In this document: positions 36,498 to 44,371 of the stretch, piece by piece
How positions within the stretch are numbered: the first letter of the stretch is position 1
Layout: every line of letters begins with the position of its first letter
Assembly (NCBI GenBank): GCA_003576915.1
Contig: QEVF01000019.1
Span: 1-64,000 of the forward strand
From: Planctomycetota bacterium
Lineage (GTDB): Bacteria > Planctomycetota > UBA8742 > UBA2392
Direction of reading: 5' to 3'
Length of the DNA stretch: 64,000 bases
Translations under genes and position numbers: made by a program
The notes under the pieces: model-generated
Seen by the model: only the letters and a program-made list of their open reading frames with translations
Told to the model about the DNA's origin: nothing
Databases searched by the model: none

Positions 36498-37267
36498 AGC
36501 ACCCGCCAGGGGGCGGAGTAGACGTTGAGTTGGCCGCCGATGGATGTCGTGCAGATGCACAGGTACTGCTGATTGGCCAGCTCAATGGCGGCGTTGCTGG
36601 GCGGCGCGGCGGTAATGGCAAAACTGACCCCGGCCCGGGCCAGGCGCAGAGTTATCTGCTTGGTCAGGCCGAAGTTGGCGAGCGCGATGCGGTTTTCAGG
36701 CTTGACGCCGCTGGCCACGAGTTCGCCCAGGGCGCGATAGAGCGCGTTGACGCGATGAAAGCCTTCGCCATAGCTCAGGATTTCGTCGGGTTGCGCAAAC
36801 GCCGCGAGGTAGCACATCTTCTCGCTGCTCTTCAGGCTGAGGAACAGCTTCTTGAAGGAGGCAGCAAGCTTCTGGATGGCTTCAGGCTTGAGGCTGAGCG
36901 TGGAGTCCACTTTGCGTGAGACTTCGGGCTCGGCCAGTCGTCCCCAGGGGCCGCTGAGCGCGCGTGCCGCCATGCGGCTTGCCGCTTTTGGCGCGACGGT
37001 GGCGCGGATGATGTGGTGCTTGAGGTCCGTCTCGATGGCCACGAACTCGCGCTCGCTCTCGAGCATGCCCTCGCCCACCAGAAAGCCGATGACCAGGCTC
37101 TTGACGCGGTGGGGGGCGCAGTAAAGCGAGGTTTCAAACTGGTCGTTGACGCTGAGCGTGAACTCCTGCTCGCTGGGCACATACTCGCTGAAGGCGGAAC
37201 TGAGGCCTCCCTCGTCAAACTTGATGACCTCGACCTTGGCGAGTCCCGCCGTTGTTTCCGTGTTCAC
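36494..37267 (-). CDS. FdhD-like protein lacking the CxxC motif
   Basis: 257 residues. FdhD carries sulfur from IscS to the molybdenum cofactor of formate dehydrogenase. Recognisable here are the VNDQFETSLYCAPHRVKSLVIGFLVGEGML segment, HRVNALYRALGELVASG, and the ending GQLNVYSAPWR. The loop that holds the catalytic cysteine pair in FdhD (CGxCG) reads ALSGPWGRL, with no Cys. GTG start at 37267 (CCGGAG before it) chosen because the upstream frame crosses the mdh terminator. The stop TAG lies inside the MITE-like terminal repeat. No formate dehydrogenase gene nearby, so its function is uncertain. Confidence 0.7.
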   Translation of the reverse strand: MNTETTAGLAKVEVIKFDEGGLSSAFSEYVPSEQEFTLSVNDQFETSLYCAPHRVKSLVIGFLVGEGMLESEREFVAIETDLKHHIIRATVAPKAASRMAARALSGPWGRLAEPEVSRKVDSTLSLKPEAIQKLAASFKKLFLSLKSSEKMCYLAAFAQPDEILSYGEGFHRVNALYRALGELVASGVKPENRIALANFGLTKQITLRLARAGVSFAITAAPPSNAAIELANQQYLCICTTSIGGQLNVYSAPWRVL

Positions 37268-37354
37268 GCGTGGCTCCGGGATGGGGCGAAGTGCGCACAG
37301 CGCACTCTGCTTTATCGGACGAACACCCCCGCCACTTGAGCGCGGCCAAGAAAA

Positions 37355-37376
37355 GGGCGCGGCTATCGCCGCGCCC
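37355..37376 (-). terminator. mdh Rho-independent terminator
   Basis: 9-bp perfect GC stem (37355-37363 with 37368-37376), then TTTTCTTGG on the minus strand, 35 bp past the mdh stop. Separates mdh from the FdhD-like gene. Confidence 0.82.
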
Positions 37377-37410
37377 CTGTTGTTCAGGCTGTTGAACATT
37401 GAGCGCCGGA

Positions 37411-38358
37411 TTACAGGCCCAGCACCTGCTTGCACTCTTCAATGGCCTTGGCGACGTGTTCGTTGCTGCGGGCCAGCAGGGCTTTCTCGGCGTCGTTGAG
37501 CTTGAGTTCGATGATCTTCTCAAGGCCATTCCTGCCGAGCACGCAGGGCACGCCCTGCCAGCTCCCCTTGAGGCCGTACTCTCCCTCGAGCAGCACGCAG
37601 GCCGGCAGGATGCGGCGCTGGTCCTTCACGATGCTCTCAACCATGGCCACGACGCTTGAACCCGGCGCGTAGTAGGCGCTGCCGGTCTTCAGCAGGTTGA
37701 CGATCTCCGCGCCGCCGTTTTGCGTGCGCTTGTTGATCGCGTCGATCTTGTCCTGCGGCAGCAGGTCCGTGATCGGGATGCCGCTGACCGTTGTGTAGCG
37801 CGGCAGCGGCACCATGGTGTCGCCGTGGCCGCCCAGAACCATGGGCGAGATGTCCTTCACGCTGACGTTCAGGGCTTCGGCCACGAAGCTGGCCATGCGC
37901 GCGCTGTCCAGCACGCCCGCCATGCCCAGCACCCGGTTCTTGGGAAAGCCCGAGCGCTTGTGGGCCAGGAAGGTCATGACGTCCAGGGGGTTGGTCACCA
38001 TGATGAGGATGGCGTTGGGCGCGTGCTCCTTCACGGCGTCAATCACGCCGTTGACGATGCCCGCGTTGGTCTTGAGCAGGTCGTCGCGGCTCATGCCCGG
38101 CTTGCGCGCAATGCCGCTCGTCACCACGACGACGTCGCTTCCCTTGACATCCTTGATCTCGTTGCTGCCCGTGATCTTCGCGTCAAAGCGCTCCACGGGT
38201 GAACTCTCGAACATGTCGAGCGCCTTGCCCTTGGGCATGTCCGGCACGATGTCAATCAGGGTGATGTCGCCGAGTTCCTTGTCGGCCATGCGCTGCGCCA
38301 CGGTGGAACCCACAAAGCCGGCGCCAACGACGGAAAGTCTGGGACGCGAGAATGCCAT
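37411..38358 (-). CDS. mdh: malate dehydrogenase (LDH-like type)
   Basis: 315 residues. Oxidises malate to oxaloacetate with NAD. N-terminal Rossmann motif GAGFVGSTVA; substrate-binding region GIARKPGMSRDDLLKTNAGIV with its two Arg; VLGMAGVLDSARM; and the catalytic His in LGGHGDTMVPL. The sequence pattern matches the LDH-like tetrameric malate dehydrogenases. The ATG at 38358 with GAGGG upstream is preferred; an in-frame ATG at 38379 adds seven residues. Single-gene transcript ending at a strong terminator. Confidence 0.95.
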   Translation of the reverse strand: MAFSRPRLSVVGAGFVGSTVAQRMADKELGDITLIDIVPDMPKGKALDMFESSPVERFDAKITGSNEIKDVKGSDVVVVTSGIARKPGMSRDDLLKTNAGIVNGVIDAVKEHAPNAILIMVTNPLDVMTFLAHKRSGFPKNRVLGMAGVLDSARMASFVAEALNVSVKDISPMVLGGHGDTMVPLPRYTTVSGIPITDLLPQDKIDAINKRTQNGGAEIVNLLKTGSAYYAPGSSVVAMVESIVKDQRRILPACVLLEGEYGLKGSWQGVPCVLGRNGLEKIIELKLNDAEKALLARSNEHVAKAIEECKQVLGL

Positions 38359-38498
38359 GTTCAGAGCCCTCAATATCAAGTGACTGGATGCACGTTTGGA
38401 AGAATGCCCGGTGCCGCCAAGGCCCGCATTTCAAGCCCGTTGCGCGGCACCGGCGGCGCGCAGACGCTAGGCTGCCGCTTGAGGGCAGTCAAGGCCTT

Positions 38499-38532
38499 GC
38501 CGCTTCCTTTAAGCGGCTTCAAACGCTATAAT
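38499..38532 (+). promoter_or_regulatory. rhodanese promoter with overlapping inverted repeat
   Basis: A consensus -10 TATAAT lies at 38527-38532. Seven-base inverted repeat arms (38499-38505 and 38511-38517, CCTTT between) cover the place where the -35 element would be (38504-38509, TTCCTT, a poor match). The arrangement is that of an operator over a promoter, or a weak terminator hairpin; orientation is + because the rhodanese gene starts 64 bp downstream. Confidence 0.5.
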
Positions 38533-38596
38533 TATTTTCCCGCAGCAGACTTTGAAATCGGACGAATCCGAAGTGCCTCGGACCCCAGGAGCCCTC

Positions 38597-39001
38597 ATGC
38601 AACTGCCACCGCGCCTCAGACCTACCGAAGCTGCTACAATCCTTGAACCGCTGACTGTCGCTGCAAAGACCGCCAAGAAGAAGGCCGCCACGAAGAAGGT
38701 CACGGCCGTGAAGGTCAAGAAGGACGCCAAGACCGGCCTGACACTCATTGACGTTCGCATGCCCCAGGAAATCACCTCCGGTACCATCCCCGGTGCCCGG
38801 CAGATCCCCCTGGATAACATCCTTCAGACCGTGCCCAGCGAGATTCCTGATCCTGCCGCTCCCGTCGTGGTTTACTGCAAGAGCGGCATGCGCGGCGGCA
38901 TGGCCCAAGGCGCGCTGCGCAAGCTGGGCTACACAAACGTTTCGAACATCGTCGGCGGTTTTGACGCCTGGCAGAAGGCCGGCCTGCCCGTCATGCAGTA
39001 A
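38597..39001 (+). CDS. rhodanese-domain sulfurtransferase with lysine-rich N-terminal tail
   Basis: 134 residues. One rhodanese domain (about 45-134) with active-site Cys94 in VVYCKSGMRGG, preceded by LTLIDVRMPQE (substrate-side strand). Transfers sulfane sulfur to a thiol acceptor. The first ~40 residues include a lysine/alanine-rich stretch (AAKTAKKKAATKKVTAVKVKK), unusual for rhodaneses and reminiscent of histone H1 tails. ATG at 38597 with AGGAG six nt before; a longer TTG frame exists upstream. The last 60 bp lie in a 100-bp segment that recurs at 41540, giving a partial second copy of the C-terminus. Confidence 0.88.
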   Translation: MQLPPRLRPTEAATILEPLTVAAKTAKKKAATKKVTAVKVKKDAKTGLTLIDVRMPQEITSGTIPGARQIPLDNILQTVPSEIPDPAAPVVVYCKSGMRGGMAQGALRKLGYTNVSNIVGGFDAWQKAGLPVMQ

Positions 39002-39041
39002 CTCGGCAACTCAGCGCGGCGGGCGGCCCTGGCGGTCGCCG
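38942..39041 (+). repeat. 100-bp direct repeat, left copy
   Basis: Identical at every base to 41540-41639. Contains the last 60 bp of the rhodanese gene and the following 40 bp. The copies are 2,598 bp apart and bracket the lower-GC region. At the right edge the sequences diverge after GTCGCCG (T versus C). Confidence 0.95.
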
Positions 39042-39067
39042 TTCAGGCACGTAGCAAGTTGTCGCGA

Positions 39068-40666
39068 TTAGGGTTTCAGTTCACTTACATCTACGTAGAC
39101 CGTCTGGGCGGAACTCCAGTCGGTCAACTCGACTTCACGCGAAACAACCATACCGCCCGATTCCAACGTAACTGCGACAACATACTGCCTGCAAGGCAAC
39201 CCCCGGAGAACGTAAGTCTCTCCGTCGACGATCGGCGGTGGAACTACGACATAGCTGCTGAAGCGCTGACCCACTCCAACTCGATAACGTTGTCCAGACG
39301 ACATCCCGGTCAGGATGACTGTAATTTCGCCTTTTGCCCGGTGCAGAACCACATCTCCCAAGTCAGTATCTTCTCCTGATTTGATCTGCACAGAGACGCG
39401 GGAGAGCTCGAAACCCCACGCCTCCACGGACAACTCGATGTTCCCCGGTGGAAGCCCTGTCAAGTGGACGTTCCCTGTTTCATCGGAGACATTGCCTGCC
39501 CCAAGGCGCGGTTTCCCTTGACTGTAAGAAACTAACCTTGATCCAATTACGGCACAACCATTGGCTATTGGCTTCCCGCCCGGGTCTAGTATGCGGAGCT
39601 TCGCCCCCCCGGACGGTTTTAAGGCAACGACGATCTCGACCGTTTGTCCGGAGGGCACGGTAACCCATTCAGAACGCCCTGCAAGTGGTCCGGTGACGGA
39701 GACCCTGTAACTTTGGCCTGATCTCAGGCTGCCCGAATCCCAGCTTGACGTATACGCTTCACGCAAAGGGAAGGTGCTCGCAGCGCCAACCGCCGGCTCA
39801 AGAATTAGGGTGCAATCGCCTGGAACTTGTGTCTCGCCAAATGTGACGCGGAGCCCTCCTGCTTCGGGAGAGCGGAACGCCACCAATACGAGTTCCTGTC
39901 CCGAGACGATCTGTGCGGCATCAATACGGTGAATTGACTTGCTATAACCGGAACGCTTGCAGGCGAGAGTGAAAACGAGTGCCATCTCGGCGGGCACCTT
40001 CGGAATCTCGGCTGTCCCCTCTGTCGAAAGTGAAAAGCTCAGTGCAAAGCTGTAATTGCGGCTGACAGCAGCTTTGCCACGTGTCATTACCGCGTTAGCG
40101 GCCTCGCAGACTTCTCCCAATCCTGTAACCGGCACGCCGTCATCATACACGGCCCTGATTTTGACCGTCGCAGCCCTTTGGACCTTCAACTCAAGGGACT
40201 GGTCCATGGTGCAGATGGCCTCCACGGGCGCAGCGAACCAGTGATCGTCTATTACATCCACGCGGACACGAGAACCTTTTTCACAGGAAATGTCGCACGA
40301 CCCGTCTGCTCGTGTTGTCCGAGTCTTGACAACATCACCCATTCGCTTCTCAAGCAGTGAAAGACGAAAGCTCACTGTGACGTCCGATATCGCGTCGCCG
40401 CGGGAGTTCCTGCAACGCACCACAATGTTAATGACTGCCCGGGATGGAAGCGGTGTAGATGTTGATTCCCGCTCCCCGGCGAGAGGTTGTTCGATACTCT
40501 GCTTCCTGGACAAATTGCCGCTGGGTTCGCTTTCGATTTCGGTCGCCCCACCGGATTGTTGGGATGAATCATCGACACGAGGCGTGGAGTATCGGTGTGT
40601 AAGCCATCCCACGCTCAACAGCAGCGCAAGGACACACGGGAGCACAACTCTTGCTTTGTGACGCAT
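39068..40666 (-). CDS. secreted or membrane-anchored protein with carboxypeptidase-regulatory-like domains
   Basis: 532 residues. N-terminal hydrophobic helix (about 8-26), a Ser/Glu/Gln-rich linker, then repeated beta-sandwich segments typical of carboxypeptidase-regulatory-like (CarboxypepD_reg) domains, marked by phrases such as GEVCEAAN, PGGKPIANGCAVIGSR and GLPPGNIELSVEAWGF. No enzyme domain. Related in layout to the PDZ protein at 15314 but without the PDZ. Base composition is visibly lower in GC than flanking genes. The ATG at 40666 lies 20 bp after the stop of the next gene upstream; an in-frame GTG/ATG 12 codons earlier is possible. Confidence 0.62.
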   Translation of the reverse strand: MRHKARVVLPCVLALLLSVGWLTHRYSTPRVDDSSQQSGGATEIESEPSGNLSRKQSIEQPLAGERESTSTPLPSRAVINIVVRCRNSRGDAISDVTVSFRLSLLEKRMGDVVKTRTTRADGSCDISCEKGSRVRVDVIDDHWFAAPVEAICTMDQSLELKVQRAATVKIRAVYDDGVPVTGLGEVCEAANAVMTRGKAAVSRNYSFALSFSLSTEGTAEIPKVPAEMALVFTLACKRSGYSKSIHRIDAAQIVSGQELVLVAFRSPEAGGLRVTFGETQVPGDCTLILEPAVGAASTFPLREAYTSSWDSGSLRSGQSYRVSVTGPLAGRSEWVTVPSGQTVEIVVALKPSGGAKLRILDPGGKPIANGCAVIGSRLVSYSQGKPRLGAGNVSDETGNVHLTGLPPGNIELSVEAWGFELSRVSVQIKSGEDTDLGDVVLHRAKGEITVILTGMSSGQRYRVGVGQRFSSYVVVPPPIVDGETYVLRGLPCRQYVVAVTLESGGMVVSREVELTDWSSAQTVYVDVSELKP

Positions 40667-40686
40667 GCCGATGCCCCCCGCCGCTC

Positions 40687-41454
40687 CTATGGCAGCGTCC
40701 ACGATCCAACCGGGAACCCGAAAGAGTCAAACACAAGGAGCGTGCCATTCCACCCCGGCGTTGCAGGATTGGTGTGGAAAATCGTGGTGGACAGGCTGGC
40801 GTTCTGTTCGCCATTGTTGTGGATGTACTGCTTGCCTCGCGCATACATATAAAAGACCAAAATGCTCCCGGTGTACGCTTGGGAGCAGTAGCAGTTGACT
40901 GTCAATGGATTATCTTGACTACCAGACCAGGCTGTGGGGATGTACTTGTGGTCCAAGTAGCCCCCCGTGGGATAAGTAATCGGCGTTGAACCACCTCCAA
41001 CCGCTGCGTATGTACTTTGCGACGAACTACTAATGTTGTCGACTGCTGTTTGCATTTCAGTAAACGCGCTGAAATCCCCGCGAACTTCCGCAGTGCAGGT
41101 CGTTTCCGCACGAACATTTCCACCCGTTGATCTCTGACGCGACACGATTATCTTAGCGTTGATATCGCTGTGAAAGGCAGCATCGATAATCCACGTTGCG
41201 TTTGGGTCATCGATTGAGCCCTGAAAACGCTTATCGGCCCAAGTCGTCACCCAGTTATTGTAGGTGACCCCGCTTTGTGCATTTCCTAGACTTCCACTCC
41301 CCAGAACCCAGACGTAGCCGCTATGTCCAGTGATGCCTCCAATAGCAGGTGACAGCCAGCCACTCGACACAGTTCCGGATTGGCTTGCTGAAACCGAAGT
41401 AACAGCGACGAACATCAGAGCTAGAAATCCCAATGACTTGAAAATTTTAACCAT
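40687..41454 (-). CDS. secreted protein of unknown function in lower-GC insertion
   Basis: 255 residues: signal peptide (about 1-23, SVSASQ), then a Ser/Thr/Asn/Gly-rich beta-type sequence with many aromatics (WVLGSGSLG, YMYARGKQYIH, HTNPATPGWNGTLLVFDSFGFPVGSW) and two cysteine-containing spots. No family recognised; the composition fits an extracellular protein. AGGAG five nt before the ATG. Upstream on the same strand TATAGT and a T-rich stretch (41490-41500) may hold its promoter. It precedes the 532-residue gene in one operon. Low-GC composition suggests horizontal acquisition. Confidence 0.62.
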   Translation of the reverse strand: MVKIFKSLGFLALMFVAVTSVSASQSGTVSSGWLSPAIGGITGHSGYVWVLGSGSLGNAQSGVTYNNWVTTWADKRFQGSIDDPNATWIIDAAFHSDINAKIIVSRQRSTGGNVRAETTCTAEVRGDFSAFTEMQTAVDNISSSSQSTYAAVGGGSTPITYPTGGYLDHKYIPTAWSGSQDNPLTVNCYCSQAYTGSILVFYMYARGKQYIHNNGEQNASLSTTIFHTNPATPGWNGTLLVFDSFGFPVGSWTLP

Positions 41455-41539
41455 AACCGCTCCTATATGCTATCATGAAGCAAAACTATAACCTGGTCTA
41501 GCGATTTTGAAGTGCGGCGTCAAATAGGAAATTGATACG

Positions 41540-41639
41540 TCGAACATCGTCGGCGGTTTTGACGCCTGGCAGAAGGCCGGCCTGCCCGTCATGCAGTAAC
41601 TCGGCAACTCAGCGCGGCGGGCGGCCCTGGCGGTCGCCG
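41540..41639 (+). repeat. 100-bp direct repeat, right copy
   Basis: Exact copy of 38942-39041. It carries a fragment coding the last 19 residues of the rhodanese (SNIVGGFDAWQKAGLPVMQ) plus a stop, and runs into the hydrolase N-terminus. The left-hand junction differs by two bases in an otherwise shared ACGT(TT)CGAAC context. Confidence 0.95.
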
Positions 41640-41692
41640 CCGAAAGCGTCAGTGTCCTTTACTGCCCCGGGCTTGACGGCAATGCCAGAGAG

Positions 41693-42358
41693 ATGGAGCC
41701 CGTGGTCGAGCTCTTGCCGGACCACGTCAGGGTTGAGCCCTTCTATTACCCCACCCTGCCCCGGGTTTCGTTTGAGGAACTCGCCCGGCTCATTGCCATT
41801 CGCCTTCAGGAGCGCCCCGGTGGCCGGCGCTTGCTGGCCGGTTGCTCCTTTGGCGGTGCCGTGGCGCAGATGGTTGCCCTGCTCCAGCCCGGCTGCCTCG
41901 ACGGGCTGTTTCTCGTTGTCACGTTCAACCACGAGGCCGAGGCCTTCGCGTCGATGCTGGGTCGCGCGGCCGTGAAAGTGCTTCCCGATTTTGTGCTGCG
42001 CCCCGTTACGCGGGCGTTGGCGCGCTGGAAGCTCGCGGGGGGGCTGGACGAGGAGTCCAACGAGCGTTTTCTCAAGAGCATCACCAGCGTGGACCCCAGG
42101 CTTCTGGCCGCGCGCCTGGCGATGCTCAAGGGTTTCGATGTGCGGGCCAGGCTGGGGGAGATCAAGATTCCGGTGGATGTGGTCTACTCGAGTGACGATC
42201 CCATCAGTGCGAGTCCTGCCCAGCTTGAAGGGTGGAAACGGTTGCCCGAGGGGCGCGTCAGCGGGGTCAAAGGCGGGCACGTGGCCCAGCGCCAGGCGCC
42301 CGAGGACATCGCCCGCCTGCTCTTGGCCTGGATCGAACGGGTGACGGGGGCGAAATGA
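41693..42358 (+). CDS. alpha/beta hydrolase, first gene of hyuAB operon
   Basis: 221 residues from the first ATG, but the open frame runs back to 41600 and the residues SVSVLYCPGLDGNAREM before it look like a genuine first strand, so the start (non-ATG, possibly the CTG at 41627) is upstream and partly inside the repeat copy. The nucleophile elbow is GCSFGG; a candidate catalytic His is in KGGHVAQRQAPED. Its TGA overlaps the ATG of hyuA (ATGA), so the two are translationally coupled. Probably hydrolyses an amide or ester linked to the hydantoinase/oxoprolinase substrate. Confidence 0.72.
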   Translation: MEPVVELLPDHVRVEPFYYPTLPRVSFEELARLIAIRLQERPGGRRLLAGCSFGGAVAQMVALLQPGCLDGLFLVVTFNHEAEAFASMLGRAAVKVLPDFVLRPVTRALARWKLAGGLDEESNERFLKSITSVDPRLLAARLAMLKGFDVRARLGEIKIPVDVVYSSDDPISASPAQLEGWKRLPEGRVSGVKGGHVAQRQAPEDIARLLLAWIERVTGAK

Positions 42359-44358
42359 CAGCCATGCCCATCATCGCGGCCATTGATACCGGCGGCACCT
42401 TCACCGATGCCGTGCGCTTTGACGGCCGCAGCCTGACCCGCGCCAAGGTTCCCACCACGCCCGAAGACCCCAGCCGCGGCGTGGCCCAGGCGCTGGCGCA
42501 ACTGGGCGGCGCCGACTTGCTCATTCACGGCACGACCACCGCCACCAATGCGCTGCTTGAGGGCAGGCTGGCCCCCATTGCCTTCATCACCACGCGCGGC
42601 ATGGGCGACGTGCTGGCCATTGGCCGCCAGAACCGCGACCCGCGCGACCTTTACGCTCTGGCCCCGCGCCAGAGAAACGAACTGGTGCCGCGCTCGCATC
42701 GCCTGGAAGTGGGCGAGCGGCTGGGGCCTCAGGGCCAAGTTGAGCTTGCATTGACCGCCGGTGAAATCGAAGCCGCACGCCAGGCCGTGGCCGCGCTGAA
42801 GCCACAGGCCGTGGCTGTCTGCCTGCTGCACTCTTATGCGAACCCTGCCCACGAGCGTGCGCTGGCCGACGGCTTGCGCGAGCTTGGCATCCCCGTCGTG
42901 CTCTCCAGCGAGCTTGCACCGGAGTTCCGCGAGTACGAGCGTTCGCTGGTCACGGCGGCCAACGCGGGCCTGATACCGCTGCTGCGCACCTACATCGCCG
43001 CGTTGGAGCAACGGGTGGCGCCGTCGCGCGTGGTGATCATGCACAGCGCCGGCGGCTGGCTTCCCGCCGAGATTGCGGCCCGAGAACCCGTGAAGCTGGC
43101 GCTCAGCGGACCGGCCGGCGGCATTGCCGGGGTGCGCGCCGTGCTGGACGCCGAGGGTTACGAGAGCGGCCTGGCCTTTGACGTGGGCGGAACGAGCACG
43201 GACGTGTCGCTCGTGACACAGAAGACGCGCCTGCGCCCTGTCACCGAGGTCGCGGGCCTGCCGTTGCGCACGCCCTCGCTGGACATTCACACCATCGGCG
43301 CGGGGGGAGGCTCGCTGGCCTGGCTGGATGCAGCCGGTGCTCTACAGGTTGGGCCGCAGAGCGCAGGCGCCACGCCGGGCCCGGCCTGCTACGGGCGCGG
43401 CGGCACCGCAGCGACCCTGACCGACGCGCTAGTCGTGCTCGGGCGGCTGCCGGGATCTCTCAAGCTGGGCGGATCTCTGGAGTTGAAGCACGACCTCGCA
43501 CAGCGGGCCTGCGCTGAACTGCGGATGGACCCCGCAGGCAGAGGCCGGGAGATCCGCGCCACCGCGGCCGCCATCGTGCGTGTCGCCCTGGCCGGCATCG
43601 AACGCGCCCTGCGCCGCGTAACCGTCGAGCGCGGCGTGGACCCGCGCCGCCTGCCTCTCGTTCCCTTCGGCGGCGCCGGATCGCTGTTGGCCTGCGAGCT
43701 GGCCGAGTTGTTGGATATGAGGACGATTCTCGTGCCCCGCGACCCCGGCCTGCTGTGTGCCCTGGGCATGCTGAAGACCCCCGCCTCGCGCGACTTTGCG
43801 CGGACCCTTCTGCTCAACGGGGCTGACCGGCGCTGTCTGTCAAAGGCCCGGCGCGCGGCCCGTGAACTCAAGGTGCGCGGCAGGAAGGAGTTGCGCGCCT
43901 GCCGGCTTCAGGGACCCTTTCGGAGCGCGGCTTCTCTGGATGTCCGCTACCTGGGCCAGAGCTTTGAACTGAACGTTCCCCTGATGGCGGACTGGCGGCG
44001 CCGGTTTGATGAAGCGCATCGGCGCGAGTTCGGCGACGCCTACGGCGCGCGCGGCGCCGAGATTGTCAACGTGCGTGTTCGCGTCTGGGCCGAGCATCCG
44101 ATTCGCATTCCCGCGCCGAAGCTGCCGCGGGCAAAGCCGCGGGCCGCGATGTGGGGCGGCGTGCCGGTGTTTGAGCGCGACGCCCTGCCGCCGGGCTTCA
44201 GTCTGAGCGGCCCCGCCATCGTGACCGAGTTGTCGAGCTGCCTGTGGCTGGCCGAAGGCTGGAAGCTGGAAGTGAAGAAGAGCGGCGCGTTGATGTTGAC
44301 GCGGCAGGCAGGTCCGCGCCAAAGGCTGGGGTCGGATTCGGGGTCGGGGTTGAATTGA
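42355..44358 (+). CDS. hyuA: hydantoinase/5-oxoprolinase subunit A
   Basis: 667 residues: Hydant_A_N then Hydantoinase_A domain. The N-terminal IAAIDTGGTFTDAV is the ATP-phosphate loop of this ASKHA-fold family; DVGGTSTDVSLV repeats it in the second lobe near residue 280. Together with HyuB it opens cyclic amides (5-oxoproline or N-substituted hydantoin) with ATP. The substrate cannot be read from the sequence. ATG overlaps the hydrolase stop; hyuB starts 13 bp after its own stop. The C-terminal part ends in a less conserved, low-complexity stretch. Confidence 0.88.
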   Translation: MTAMPIIAAIDTGGTFTDAVRFDGRSLTRAKVPTTPEDPSRGVAQALAQLGGADLLIHGTTTATNALLEGRLAPIAFITTRGMGDVLAIGRQNRDPRDLYALAPRQRNELVPRSHRLEVGERLGPQGQVELALTAGEIEAARQAVAALKPQAVAVCLLHSYANPAHERALADGLRELGIPVVLSSELAPEFREYERSLVTAANAGLIPLLRTYIAALEQRVAPSRVVIMHSAGGWLPAEIAAREPVKLALSGPAGGIAGVRAVLDAEGYESGLAFDVGGTSTDVSLVTQKTRLRPVTEVAGLPLRTPSLDIHTIGAGGGSLAWLDAAGALQVGPQSAGATPGPACYGRGGTAATLTDALVVLGRLPGSLKLGGSLELKHDLAQRACAELRMDPAGRGREIRATAAAIVRVALAGIERALRRVTVERGVDPRRLPLVPFGGAGSLLACELAELLDMRTILVPRDPGLLCALGMLKTPASRDFARTLLLNGADRRCLSKARRAARELKVRGRKELRACRLQGPFRSAASLDVRYLGQSFELNVPLMADWRRRFDEAHRREFGDAYGARGAEIVNVRVRVWAEHPIRIPAPKLPRAKPRAAMWGGVPVFERDALPPGFSLSGPAIVTELSSCLWLAEGWKLEVKKSGALMLTRQAGPRQRLGSDSGSGLN

Positions 44359-44371
44359 GCCCGGGGACGTT

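Noticed and set aside
41532-41975. Open frame that seems to fuse the repeat copy to a hydrolase-like segment
   Set aside because: It is in a different frame from the hydrolase; only the 41693 frame keeps GCSFGG and the ATGA overlap with hyuA.
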